Under the pieces are notes generated by a model. That model did not search any database and had not been told where the DNA came from. It saw nothing but the letters and a program-made list of their open reading frames with translations. From Aphidius gifuensis (Eukaryota > Arthropoda > Insecta > Hymenoptera > Braconidae), in assembly GCF_014905175.1 (NCBI RefSeq), contig NC_057789.1:15056876-15120875 (forward strand): a DNA stretch of 64,000 nt, read 5' to 3'. The translations under genes and the position numbers were made by a program. Positions within the stretch are counted from its first letter, which is position 1. Every line of letters begins with the position of its first letter. Below are positions 13,170 through 24,008 of the stretch, piece after piece.

Positions 13170-13634
13170 TAACTGAGGCATGTTAAACACAACTTTAATG
13201 AACGCTGGTGCGTCGTTAAAGTGGCGCATTATCCCACTGGTCCCTACGAGAGTGAGTTTTTGTTTTTCAGTGTGTTTTTGTTTTATAGTGAACGTCGTGG
13301 AAAGCGTAGACTACGATAATGCTGGTTTTAATGCTGATGTAAGCGCGTTCAATAAAAGGCCCCGTAGAAATTTTTAGTGGCGCCATTCCATGGCGTGGTT
13401 ACTCTGGTAACTGTGATGACAGCCATATTGGATTAGAATTTTCTTTCTCACACACACACTCACACTCATCATCCTAACAGTTCATTTAGACAAGTTTAGA
13501 CATGCTAATCAGGTGGTCAAAAATAATTTAAAAAATTCAGTAATTTCATATTAATATTTAGCTGCAGCTGTGAGTTGTCAATTGTCATAAAAAAATAAAA
13601 AATCAATAGTTACTTGTTCTTTATATTTGTCAAA

Positions 13635-13989
13635 ATGAATGATCATTGGGTTGATGAAAGTACTTCACACAGTAGTAGTGATGAAAATGATTGTGATAAT
13701 AAAAAAAAAAAAAACAAATGTGAAGTTCTTGATGTAAATAACAATGAATGTAATGTGCAACTAAAAGAATCAGAATTAACATGTGATGAATTTGATATGG
13801 GTGATGATTTAATTTTTGACGATAGCGTTTTTGTTCATAATTATGATACTGGTGATGGTGATGATAACAATAATAACGATAAAGACAATGCCAATAATTA
13901 TGATGATAATGGTGTTGATGACAACGTTGGTGATGACAATGGTGGTGATGACAATGGTGGTAATGAAGATGTTGATGATGATAATGATA

Positions 13990-14069
<80 letters not shown>

Positions 14070-15328
14070 CAAAAAATAATTGATGAAGTCAATGCAATAA
14101 AAATGGATTTATTGCCAGAAAAGTCTCGTGCATTGTACGAGGCTGAATACAATAAGTACAAAAGCTGGCTAAATAATAAAAAAAAAGGAAAAACAGATGA
14201 AAGTCATGTATTAATTTATTTTAATGAAATGAAAAAAAAATATCAGTCATCGACATTGTGGTCTCGGTACTCAATGTTACGAGCTACTTTAGAGATGTAC
14301 GAAGGAATTGACATATCAAAATATCCACTCATAAAAAGCTATTAAAAAGAACATCTGTTGGTCATCGATCAAAAAAATCAAAACTTTTCAAAGCAGAAGA
14401 GATTAAAAAATTCTTGGAGACAGCACCAGACTCAGAATTTCTTGCGATAAAGGTAAGTCTATTTATCATTAAATAAACTAAAATTAAAAAACAAATAAAT
14501 AAATAAATAAATTGTATAATTTTAATATTTTAGGTTGCAGCAATATTTGGTATTTGTGGTGGAATGAGAAGACAAGAGCTAACTGATTTAAAATTGTCAA
14601 ACATAAAAAAAGAAGGAGATATTATAGTTGTCAACATTATCAAGTGTAAAAATCAAGAGCCTCAATTATTTACAATTCACGATAGTTATGTAGAATATGT
14701 CGAGAAATACTAATCACTGAGACCAGCTAATGCCACATCTGAACGTTTTTTTCTTGAATACATGAATGGTAAATGCATGAATCAAAACATTGGTATCAAC
14801 ACATTTGGCAAAATGCCAAAACTAATAGCTACTTATTTAAAGCTTGAAAATGCTGAAAAATATACAGGCCATTCATTCAGAAGAACTGCAGCAACATTGT
14901 ATGCCAATGCTGGTGCTGATACAGCTATGCTTAAACGGCAATTCAAGTGGAAATCTGACGCAGTTGCAATAGGTTACATTGAGGATTCTACAGAACAAAA
15001 ATTAGAAGCTGGTAGAATGATTACAAAAAGAATAAATATTGGTAATAAACGTGATAACTCACCATCAATAATTCCATGTTTTAAAAGACCAAAATATAAT
15101 CATGAAAATACTCAACCTGGTTTAAACAATCAACACAAACACATAGACATTAATAAAAAAATTAATTGTGGTGCATCAACATCAAGCGAACACCAGGATC
15201 ATAATTTAAAATCCAATTCTACTTTTGATAATGATAAAGAAAATTTTCATGGTGATAAAAAGGAAAACAAGAATATCACAATTATCTATAATTTAACTAA
15301 CTGCTCTAACATAACTTTCAAAAACTAG
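13635..15328 (+). pseudogene. Crypton-type tyrosine recombinase (YR), one frameshift and one stop
   Basis: The chosen start is the ATG at 13635 (MNDHWVDES). The N-terminal part is very acidic, ending in a long Asp run encoded by a GAT microsatellite (about 13980-14067). A SAM-like core-binding region follows (about 14080-14340; LPEKSRALYEAEYNKYKSWL). The frame breaks in an A-run near 14332-14337 and resumes from about 14339. An 81-bp intron (14453-14533, GTAAGT...TTTTAG) is phase 0. The catalytic domain shows the first Arg in GICGGMRRQELTDLKL, the His-x-x-Arg in GHSFRRTAATLY and a candidate nucleophile Tyr in AIGYIEDS, that is R-H-R-Y. A premature TAA lies at 14711-14713. With no reverse transcriptase nearby, Crypton is likelier than DIRS. 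Either lesion would inactivate this copy. Confidence 0.85.
13980..14067 (+). repeat. (GAT)n microsatellite inside the recombinase ORF
   Basis: About 28 uninterrupted GAT/ATG/TGA-phase triplets encode a poly-aspartate run in the recombinase frame. They also produce spurious poly-Ile, poly-Met and poly-Ser frames on other frames and strands, which were not called. Confidence 0.95.
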
Positions 15329-16015
15329 TTTTATAAAAAAAAAAAAAATAATTTATTACATAGTTATGTTTGTTTTTATAATTTTTAAGAAATATTTTTG
15401 GTTCTTGTTAAATAGATAAGTATTTTTTTTTTTTTTTTTGTATTTCTTTGATTTAGTTCAAATAATGCTTATAATAATTTTTTTTTGTTTTTTTCAAACA
15501 ATTATTTTGGATAATTTGTTTGAACAATTTATCAATTTTTTTTTTTTTTTTGTTCAGTCACAAAAAAATACCAATTGTTTTTTGTTTGAAACAACAATAG
15601 TTTTGTTCAATTGGTATTTTTTTTTTTTTTTTTTATTAGATAAATATTTTTATTATTAATCAAATAAATAATTATTACTACTGAATTTTTTGTAGACCAA
15701 AAATTAAAAAATATTTTTTGTTTGCTGAAACAATATAAAAGAAAATTTATATGATTTATATATTATTATTATATAATTTGGAAAAAAAGAGAATTTCAGT
15801 AAAACTTTAGATTTAGTCATTTTAACAAACAGTTTGTTTTTTTCAATAAAAATTATTTAAAAAATTATTAATTATGTTTGAACTTTTAAATTTTTTTTTT
15901 TAAGTGGGGGGAGGGGGGGGGGGGGCAAGCCTCCCCCAAACCCCCCCAAACTCTTTCTTCTGGATTCAATAATTTGATTCAACATGGATTTGTGGTCTAT
16001 AACATGCCTATGTTA
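15329..16015. other. 3' region of the Crypton-like element
   Basis: AT-rich untranslated sequence with several long T-runs, followed by a GGGGGGAGGGGGG run at about 15903-15925 that is mirrored locally by CCTCCCCCAAACCCCCCC. No further coding region is seen. Confidence 0.5.
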
Positions 16016-16216
16016 GGAAAATAGTATGTGATACTCATGCATACAGCATTGGTTGTATCTCGCACGTTGAGTGAGACCTGAGATAGAGTGGAGAATAAGC
16101 AAGTGGTGCCTCGAGGCGAAGCACCACTTGCTTATTCTCCACTCTATCTCAGGTCTCACTCAACGCGCTTGATAAACCAATGCTTTTTGCACTTGTATCA
16201 CAATGTACTATTTTCC
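16016..16216. repeat. 200-bp hairpin; perfect 45-bp core stem
   Basis: 16065-16109 and 16121-16165 are perfect reverse complements (CGTTGAGTGAGACCTGAGAT... against ...AGGTCTCACTCAACG) around an 11-nt loop with CTCGAG. The stem continues imperfectly outward: AGCATTGGTT against AACCAATGCT, then GTGATAC against GTATCAC, and finally GGAAAATAGTA at 16016 against TACTATTTTCC ending at 16216. It may be a small MITE or the structured end of the Crypton-like element. Confidence 0.9.
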
Positions 16217-17990
16217 GCTTTTTGATAGTTTTTTTCCAAGTACGGCATACGTACGGATAATATACGGCGTATGTACTAATCAAGTACAGTGGGCTATTCT
16301 CTGATTCAATTGTACAAATAAATTAATCCGTCCATACGGATAAAGATGCATGGAATCAGTCTGGATAAAATACGACAGGCTATGAATTTTTCGATTATCT
16401 ACAGATGCGGAGATTTTTATGAAAATGCCATTCTAGATAGGAAAAAAAAATATAGAATACGGGAGATGTACAGAGTACATCTGGATCTAATACAACAGGC
16501 TATGACTTTTTCAAAAGAAAAAAAAAACAATTGATTCAATATCTGTTGTTCCGAAAAATATTTTTCTTGGCTTTTAAATAGTTTTTTTTAAGTACGACAT
16601 ACATACGAATAGAATACGGCGTATAAACCGATAAAGTACGGCGGGCTATTTTCTGATTTTTAGGTTGTAATTTTAACTATTCATTTGATTCAAGTATGGT
16701 TGAAGTACGACATGCGTACTGATAAAGTACCACATATATACGGATGAAACATGGCAGCATGTTACACTGAGAAGGAATTAAATAACTTCTTTTACGGAAA
16801 ATAGCTTTCTTGTATTTCAAATACATTTAAATCCATTTGAAAACATTAAAATCTATTTTAAATTTTTTTTTCTATGATAGAGTTGAGCTATACGGGGAAT
16901 TTTTTTTTTCATTATATTGTCTAGGGTCTAGAATGAATTAGAAAAAAACAAATCGAGGGTAGTATAACTTAATCATAGTTGAAAATAATAAAAAAAGTCA
17001 AAATCCCCCCCTGCCCCCTTTGACCATTTTGAAGATTCCCAATTTTTTTCCTAATCTATCTTAAATCCTCGAAAATAGAGGTTAAAAAAAAATAAAGAGG
17101 GTAGCTCAACTCTATCATAGTCAAAAAAAATAGAAACAGTTAAATTCACCCTCTACCCTCCTTTGACCAGTTTGAAATTCCCAATTTCTCTCCTAAATTA
17201 TCTTCTATACTAATCAATTGAATAAAAAAAAAATTACGCGGACAGCTCAACTCTATCACAGATAAAAAAAATGAAAACAATCAAAATCCAACCTCTACCC
17301 CCCTTTGACCATTCGAAAAAATCCCAATTTCTTTCTTAGTTTATCTTTTATTGCAAACGATTTAATAAAAAAAAAATTACAATGATAGCTCAACTCTATC
17401 ATAGTAAAAAAATATAAAAACAGACAAAATCCACCCTCTACCCCCCTTTGACCAGTTCAAAAATTCCCAATTTCTCTTCTAAATTATCTTCTATTTTAAT
17501 CAATTGAATAAAAAAAGAATTACGAAGACAGCTCAACTTCATCACAGTTAAAAAAAATAAAAACAGTTAAAATCCACCCTATACCCCCCTTTGACCATTC
17601 GTAAAATTCCCAATTTTTTTCTTAGATTATCTTCTATTGCAAACAATTAAATAAAAAAAAAATACGAGGACAGCTCAACCCTATCATAGTTAAAAAAATA
17701 AAAACAGTTTAAATCCATTCTCTACCCCCCTTTGACCATCCTAAAAATTCCCAAATTTTGTCCTTGATTATTTTCTATTGCAAACATTTGAATTAAAAAA
17801 AAATTACGAGGACAGCTCAACTCTATCATAGTTAAAAAAAATAAAAACAGTCAAAATCCACCCTCTACCCCCCTTTAACTAGTTTAAAAATTATCATTTT
17901 TCTTTTTAATTTTGCTTAGATCCTAAACAATTTAATGAAAAAAAAAATTACGCGGATATCTCAACCCCATCATAGACAAAAAAAATAAAA
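16217..17990. repeat. Giant foldback, right arm with ~143-bp tandem array (7 units, inverted)
   Basis: 16217-16760 mirrors 7450-8147 of the left arm. From about 16880 the inverse of the 143-bp unit recurs, with cores such as CCACCCTCTACCCCCCTTTG near 17001, 17150, 17298, 17442, 17586, 17729 and 17872. Seven units against about ten on the left indicates unequal expansion. The outermost unit (about 17910-17990) has no partner on the left. Confidence 0.88.
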
Positions 17991-18324
17991 GCAGATAAAA
18001 GTCGATACACACATATTTATATATAACCATAAATCGACTTTCTTTTTTATATCGACTAATATCGATATACCTACATGAACATATCAATCGCATTCAATTT
18101 TTATTCAAATAAATTTTTAAATTTCGAATATTGCAACAATATTACACTCCCGTGTACGGCAAGTTCCCTGCCCTACTCCTTATTAATTGTTACATAACGC
18201 AAAGCATGATCTTGTTCATTTAAAAAAAAAAATGAAAATTTTAAGACACTTTTTTTTAAAAAAGTTGATATACCTGAGGTTTTTGGTCTACAAAACTCCG
18301 GTGATCGTTTCATCAAATTGACCA
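17991..18324. other. Gap without recognised gene
   Basis: AT-rich DNA with ATCGACT/ATCGAT words near 18000-18080. No gene or RNA is seen. Confidence 0.5.
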
Positions 18325-18725
18325 ATGTGGAGAAATCAGTGGAGAAATTTCACCCCGTCGTTGATTTCGAAAGAATTTCTTTGCGGTAAAATTTTTTTTT
18401 ACATGCTCTGCGTATTTTTATCGCGGAAAAATATTTTCGAACGTTTCTTAACCCAAGTCGATTCGGAGAAAATTTCTCCGCGTAAAAGACACGCGGAGAT
18501 AATTTCTCCGCTGCAAAATTTTTTTTTTCACACGTTTCTGCACGTGTTTTATTCGCGGACAAATATTTCCGAACGTTTTTTTACCCAAGTCGATTCGGAG
18601 AAAATTCGGAAAAAATTTTGATAACTTTCTCCACTTATTTTTCCGCATGGGTCAATTTAGGAGAACTTCGAAGTAACCGCGGAGAAATTCAGAGAAATTC
18701 GGAGAAATCAGAGAGAAATATTTTC
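18325..18725. repeat. GGAGAAATT-type repeat with two ~135-bp units
   Basis: Two diverged tandem units, about 18383-18480 and 18518-18605, share CGTTT(C/T)TTAACCCAAGTCG followed by ATTCGGAGAAAAT. The ends carry clustered GGAGAAAT words, and the right edge reads TTTCACCAGGG. The same CCAGGG-type edge ends the repeats at 34015 and 40864, suggesting one MITE superfamily. The overlapping short frames on both strands are artefacts of the repeat. Confidence 0.6.
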
Positions 18726-18985
18726 ACCAGGGTCATTTATTATTTAATCATAAACCAATAATTGCAGGCAAACGCCTATTACATTAAAAATTTTCTCATT
18801 ACCAAAATATACATGAAATTTTTCAAGAATATGAAATTCAAAATACAATTAAATAGTTTGAAATTAAAAAAAAAAAAAATGTACAAAAAAAGAAGTCAAT
18901 GATATACAGGCTGTCTTATTTTAATCTATGAATAGATTTTCCTTGAAAAATATGCCCTAAATTGAACAATGATTTAAGTAAAGAA

Positions 18986-19061
18986 TGTACGGGATTCGAA
19001 CCGACGAAGTTTAAATTGAACGTACCAAAAGGAACGCGTTGGACCGCTCAGCCATGGAGGG
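18986..19061 (-). tRNA. tRNA-like remnant (class II-like), probably a pseudogene or SINE head
   Basis: On the minus strand, ATGGCTGAGCGGTCCAACGC resembles an A box and D-arm, and CGGTTCGAATCCCG is a near-consensus B box and T-arm. The acceptor ends (CCCTCCA against CGTACA) do not pair, so a functional tRNA is unlikely. It could be the head of a tRNA-derived SINE. Confidence 0.4.
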
Positions 19062-19237
19062 AATCGATACACATAATAGTTTTAAAGAGTTTATATATTT
19101 AGACCAGTCTTAAAACATAACTAGGCCATGCTTAGCGTCGTTTTTATTAAGAAAAATCATTTTATCAGTGAAAGAATAATATAATTGTAACAATGAATGG
19201 ATTAAACAATAGAAAAATACAAGGACCGAAATTTATA

Positions 19238-19805
19238 ATAACTGATCAATTTTTAATCAAGTTTGGATCAAGTCGGCCTTATTAAGGATAAGTTAAGATT
19301 TCCTTGATCCAATCTTGATCAAGATGATCTTGAAAAAAATACAAGTACCGAAATGTATATTAATTGATCAATTCTTGATCAAGTTTGGATCAGGCTGGCC
19401 TTAATAACAATGAGTCAAGGTTTCCTTGATCAATTCTTGATCAGGCTGGCCTTAATAAGGATGAGTTAAGGTTTCCTTGATCGATTCTTAATCAGGCTGG
19501 TCTTAATAAGGATGAGTTAAGGTTTCCTTGATCAATTCTTGATCAGGCTGGCTTTAATAAGGATGAGAAAAAAATACAAGTACCGAAATGTATAATAATT
19601 GATCAATTTTTGATCAATTCTTGATCAGGCTGGCCTTAATAAGGATGAGTTGCGGTTTCCTTGATCCAATCTTGATCAAGTTATCCTTAATCAAGCATCT
19701 TGATCAAATCTTGATCAAATTTCGATCAGGCTTCCCGTGTTAAGGGAAAATTGATCAAGCCTTGATCAAGACTTAAAGTCAAATCAGACTAGCCTGGCCA
19801 GATTT
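19238..19805. repeat. ~60-bp tandem repeats, GATCAATTCTTGATCAGGCT
   Basis: The unit TTGATCAATTCTTGATCAGG followed by CTGGCCTTAATAAGGATGAG and TTAAGGTTTCC recurs about six times with small changes. A spacer AAAAAAATACAAGTACCGAAATG occurs twice. The right edge (CCAGATTTCCACTCGGG) resembles other repeat edges here. No coding potential is seen. Confidence 0.85.
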
Positions 19806-20025
19806 CCACTCGGGAGCATGAGAAATATAAGCAGATTTAATGGATGAAGTTTCGTGTCTTCAGTTCTATAATAATAAATTGATGTTGGAAATATTTTGTA
19901 TGCTTATCGTAAAGCTTAACTCTGCAAAACTTTTGATCACTCGAGAAATTAAAAAATTGATTATGGATAAACTGATGAGGCTATATTTGTTTTGTACAAT
20001 TTGTTTTTTGATATTTTAAATACAG

Positions 20026-20464
20026 GTTGGAAAGCTAATAGTTGGAAGAAATGGTATTTTTTCAACACCTGCCATTTCAAACTATATTCGAAAATATAAA
20101 ACTAATGGAGCTATTGTATTAACTGCATCACACAATCCAGGAGGACCTGATAACGATTTTGGCATAAAATTCAACTGCGAGAACGGTGGTCCAGCTCCTG
20201 ATCAGGTTACAAATCGAATTTTTGAGATTACTAAATCTCTCGAATCATTCAAGTATGTTCCAAATCTTATAATTGATATTGAAAAAGAACAATCAACAGC
20301 TATTCAAGTGGGTGATCGAAAATTTGTAGTCGAAGTAATTAATCCTGTCGAAGACTACGTAGTCTTGATGAAAGAGATATTCGATTTTCCGAGCATTAAA
20401 GAGCTAGTCCATGGAAGTGCTGAGAGACCTAAGTTTGAACTGATTGTTGATTGTCTTAATGGAG
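20026..20464 (+). CDS. Pgm1: Phosphoglucomutase, internal exon A (domain I-II)
   Basis: Phosphoglucomutase interconverts glucose 1-phosphate and glucose 6-phosphate in the cytosol. The exon follows an acceptor (AAATACAG) and encodes 146 codons plus one base, beginning VGKLIVGRNGIFSTPAI. It holds the catalytic phosphoserine loop LTASHNPGGP, then DFGIKFNCENGGPAP, and ends ELIVDCLNG before the donor GTAATA at 20465. These correspond roughly to residues 95-240 of animal PGM1. The leftover base joins TG of exon B (58148) to give GVTGPYA, matching the family (GVVGPY). No stop or frameshift is visible. Upstream exons with the N-terminal GTSGLRKK region are not in the preceding 20 kb. The identity is secure from family motifs. 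Confidence 0.95.
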
Positions 20465-20514
20465 GTAATATGGAAAAAAAAATCGCTAGATTTTATATTA
20501 ACCCAAAAAATTGA

Positions 20515-21774
20515 AAACCTTTCTAGAAATCTTATTCTCATGAAATCGATTTTATAAGGATATCTGGTATAAATGTTTTACAGACAAAAATTCTATGTTA
20601 ACGATTGATAAAACTCATCAAGTCGAAAAAAAAGTTCAAAAAAAAATTTTTTAATATATTCCGAATATTTTTCGAGTTATCGATATTTTTATGGCATTGG
20701 TGGTAATTTGTTTCGTAATTGATAATATAATAGAGCTAAGGAAAAGATGTAGCTAAGTAAAATATTTTGGCTGGTAAAAGTATGTAGGTATTGTTTGTTT
20801 GGCTATAATTAAGACTAAGTAAAAAATATAGCTAAGGGAAAATTTAGCTAATGAAAAGATTTAGCTGAGGGAAAAATTAAGCCGGTAAAATTATGAAGAT
20901 ATTGTGTGTTTGGCTATAATTAACACTAAGTAAAAGATCAAGCGGCTAAGTAAAAAATGTAGCTAAGTAAAAAATATAGCTGAGGAAAAAATCTAGCTAA
21001 GCAAAAGATGTAGCTGAGGGGAAAAAAAAAATCTAGTAACTCAGTTGAAAATCTAGCGGTTTAAAAAAAAAAAAAAAAAATTTAATATATCGAAATTTTT
21101 ATTTTGACTTTCTTTTTTACTCGAAGAGTTTTATCGACTGCCATTATTATATTTGCAAAAAAAATATATATATTGAAATTTATAAATTATTATCTAAATT
21201 TTCATCGAAACATTTTTTTCTCCTTGACGAGCTTTATTGATTGATATTAATAAATTTTAGAATTAATCGTTATTTTAAACACTATACGATATATAACCGA
21301 TAAATAGCCGTTTTTTCCATACTTCAACTCCATTTTTAAACACTTTGCTCATGTGTAGGAATTTTTCCGTATTTTTCCAGTAATCATGAGAAAATTTTCT
21401 ATAAAAACTGAATAAAAAAACATGTTGTCTGGGATATCATGATATCCTCCGAAAGTGTCGATATGATAGATTTGTATTTGTTTTATTAATATTTTTTTAT
21501 TTTTATTTATATCAATACGTCGTCACTTTTATACACCGTGTAACATACATTACAGCACCTCGATAGTTCAGTTCCGAAACTATATTTTACAAATATCATT
21601 TCGCATTAAGTATGTTAAATGAACTTGAATAATTTAAAATCAATAAATATCGACAGATGAAATATAATATATAGTTGAATCCTAAAAATATCGATATTGA
21701 AACTTTGAATATCACTGTGTTTTTTCATACGTAATATATTATACTTATCGAAAAAAGTACTTTATGTCACAAGG
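20515..21774. repeat. AGCTAAGTAAAAAAT repeat cluster and AT-rich intron
   Basis: Between 20740 and 21055 the words TAGCTAAGTAAAA, GTTTGGCTATAATTA and AAAAATCTAGC repeat loosely. The same words recur inside the MITE at 56850-57408. The rest is AT-rich intron without a supported gene or RNA. Confidence 0.6.
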
Positions 21775-21852
21775 GCAGTGGGAATAATGTGTGAATTTCC
21801 AAAGCGTAAAAGGGGTAGTGCGCTTTTTGGAAATTCACACATTATTACCACT
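21775..21852. repeat. Hairpin, ~32-bp arms
   Basis: GTGGGAATAATGTGTGAATT (21779) is matched by AATTCACACATTATTACCAC (from about 21832), with inner GCG/CGC closing a short loop. It is a compact stem of unknown role, possibly a tiny MITE. Confidence 0.8.
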
Positions 21853-22756
21853 GTTCCTAGTAACATAAAATATAGTTCGTTACAAGTGCCCACTCAGAGA
21901 GTGTGCTCTCAACGACTTTGGAGGGGCAAGCACGAGCCTTGGCGAGTGTTAATAATTATTAGAATTTATATTTCGAATATTATTATCATAAATTCTATTA
22001 TTTATATCGTCACATTAATGGAAGAAGGGCGTAAGTGCCATTTTTAGGAATTTTTTTTTTTCTAAAAGAAAAAGGGCGTGAGTGCGAATTTATAAATTTT
22101 CGGGCTTTGCATCCAATTTTAAGGCTTAAAGAAAAAAAAAAGTGCGTATGTTCAGGGACTTACGCCTTTTTTCCATTCTCAAAATCATTTTTAATAAAAG
22201 ATGAAGATTTGTAATTATTTTTATGTTTTTCTTATTGATAATAAATTATGTATATACTGCCACCACGGCGACGCGACAAGTCAAAAAAAAAATATCGTGC
22301 TCTGTGTAATAAGCGTAATTGGTGATAGAGTGGACTGAATAATTGTGATGCATTTGAATTGCAAGGTCAATATTATACAAAAATAAAAGCAGATAATATA
22401 TTGATTACAAATAGTGAACATTGTTTGTATAATTATAAAAAGTGTAACTTGATCTGAAACATAACCTAATATAGAAACAAAAATAACAATCATAATTCAT
22501 ACGGTAAACTGAAAATCTAAAGCGGGTTAATACGACTAAAACCACACAATCCTGAGTGAGCTCATACAACTAGAAACACGGTAAAGAGCAATGCACAATA
22601 GCTAAAATCACGAAAAACAATACAACCTAACCACTGGTCAGTAATCAATGAATATTTAAAGAAAACAAAGTGTTAAAATAATAAGAAAAAAATAAAAAAA
22701 TAAAAAAATAAAAATACAAATAAAAGTGAATATAATATAATAAGTAGAAATAAAAC

Positions 22757-23889
22757 ATGAGTAACAATGAGCAGGTTAAGCCAGAATGCAGAGGGTGTAG
22801 AGCAAAAATTGCTGGAGAATACGTCAAGTGCAAAACATGTGATCAAGTTTATCACCCAAGATGTGCTGACAGAACAAATATACTTGAAGATGGTGGCTAT
22901 TTAAAATGCTGTGGAAAATCCAGATCAAATTCAGAATCATCACAGTCGTCACAACATGCTCAATCAGCAGGCAAACATCAAACTGAACAAGAAAATACTG
23001 ATGATGAAATAGATGATTCTGAAAATGATACAGCAAGAATCAACATAACAAAAGACATTGGAAAACTTGAAGCAAGATTAAACAAAAAATTAAATGATGA
23101 TCTGATTGACATGAACAAATCACTCTTTGACATGTCCCAAAACTTGCAACAAATCTTTACCAAAAGGATTAAATCAATTAATGAAGAACTAAACACACTA
23201 ACAACACAAGTAGAAGGGAAAATAAAAAAAATTGGATGAAAAAATTGAGGCCAATGTTGTAAAAACAACACAAAATGCAATTGAAATAAATAAAATTAAA
23301 GAACTTCAACTAAACACGAAAGAGAAAGAACAACAAATGATGGACACCTGTATGGCAGAAATGGCTTCCAGGGTTCTCAAGAAGTAACAACAATCATATA
23401 CAAGGTAAGCAAGATACTGAACTTGTTACAAAAATACTAAATGATTTTCTTCCACATAATAACATAAATGTTAATGTCAACGATATAAAGATACTAAGAT
23501 TAAAAAATAACAACAAAATAAAAAATAATAATGATATGGAACATGAACAGTTGTTACACAGCATAAACAATGAAATAAATGGAATTGAGAGTACACCAGT
23601 AAAATTAATATTTAAATCCCAAATTATTATTGATAAAATAATTGAAGCATTCTGGAAAAAAATGAAACAGGTGGCTCCTGGGGACATGATGGCAGGCATG
23701 GCAATATCAAAAGATCTCACACCATCTCAACAAGAGGAATTAAAAAAATTAAAAGCCCAATTGAGATTGAGAAGAGAAACTGGGGAGAAGGTACACCTAA
23801 GACAAATAAATGGAAAATTCACATTAATAACACAAAGAAAATCACAAATGCACGAGCTGTTGAACTCGACGATTATAAAAAATCACTAA
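22757..23889 (+). pseudogene. LINE ORF1: PHD-finger, coiled-coil RNA-binding protein, frameshifted
   Basis: The ATG at 22757 opens a frame with a PHD-like C4HC3 arrangement: CRGC, then CKTC, YHPRC and a terminal CC within the first 60 residues. A Ser/Gln-rich linker and a charged helical stretch (about residues 90-160) likely form a coiled coil. The frame breaks in the A-run near 23228 and again near 23370. The last part, from about 23374 to the stop at 23889, resumes as GKQDTELVTKILNDFLP and ends in KDLTPSQQEELKKLKAQLRL, typical of LINE ORF1 C-termini. ORF1 proteins bind element RNA. At least two indels inactivate this copy. Confidence 0.75.
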
Positions 23890-24008
23890 CAACGTATGAC
23901 GAGGTATGCAACAACTCACAATCTTCACATCAACCACAACAACAACTTGCTCTTCAAGATCATCATCATTGTCAGAAGCTATCCACGTATCAACAACATA
24001 CACACACA

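Larger units (their letters stand above)
13170..16209 (+). mobile_element. Crypton-like tyrosine-recombinase element inserted in the foldback arm
   Basis: About 3.04 kb breaks the right arm of the giant foldback. Comparison with the intact left arm (near 8147) shows the uninterrupted site, so the insertion borders are well constrained. ATTTTCC occurs at both borders (13163-13169 and 16210-16216), like a 7-bp direct repeat. Separately, 13163-13185 and 16000-16022 form a terminal inverted pair matching at 21 of 23 positions (ATTTTCCTAAC then AGGCATGTTA). A strong hairpin follows at 16016-16216. Cryptons are usually described without terminal inverted repeats, so the true element end, 16022 or 16209, is unresolved. 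Confidence 0.7.
5872..17990. mobile_element. Giant foldback element with tandem-repeat arms (invaded)
   Basis: The left arm (5872 to about 9170) and right arm (12841-13169 plus 16217 to about 17910) are reverse complements over several kilobases. Matching landmarks in order are: the tip GGAAAGAAAAATGATAATTT at 5875 against AAATTATCATTTTTCTTT near 17890; the 143-bp tandem blocks; and the TACGCCGTAC-rich blocks. CTATCAAAAAGCGG near 8147 meets CCGCTTTTTGATAG at 16215. Beyond that, the left sequence GGAACAACCGATATTTG pairs with the sequence just left of 13169, so a 3.0 kb insertion splits the right arm. The architecture, long inverted arms made of subrepeats, resembles Foldback-type elements. Family identity is inferred, not shown. 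Confidence 0.75.

Noticed and set aside
13809..14161. Open frames of poly-Ile, poly-Met and poly-Ser on both strands
   Set aside because: Shadows of the GAT microsatellite in the recombinase gene; no independent coding signal.
16065..16165. CRISPR-like palindrome or bacterial terminator
   Set aside because: The window is eukaryotic (introns, LINEs, hAT). A single hairpin without spacers is not a CRISPR array, and no operon is present.
18325..18648. Overlapping frames on both strands with ERFLTQVDSEKIS or SPRVFYAEKFSPNRL
   Set aside because: Tandem-repeat translation; present in mirrored frames with no domain.
1..20025. Upstream PGM exons
   Set aside because: Looked for the N-terminal GTSGLRKK, the phosphate-binding region and AANG upstream of exon A; none was recognisable.
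20308..20514. A separate short gene starting within PGM exon A
   Set aside because: It is the PGM frame read past the donor; the sequence after 20464 is intron.
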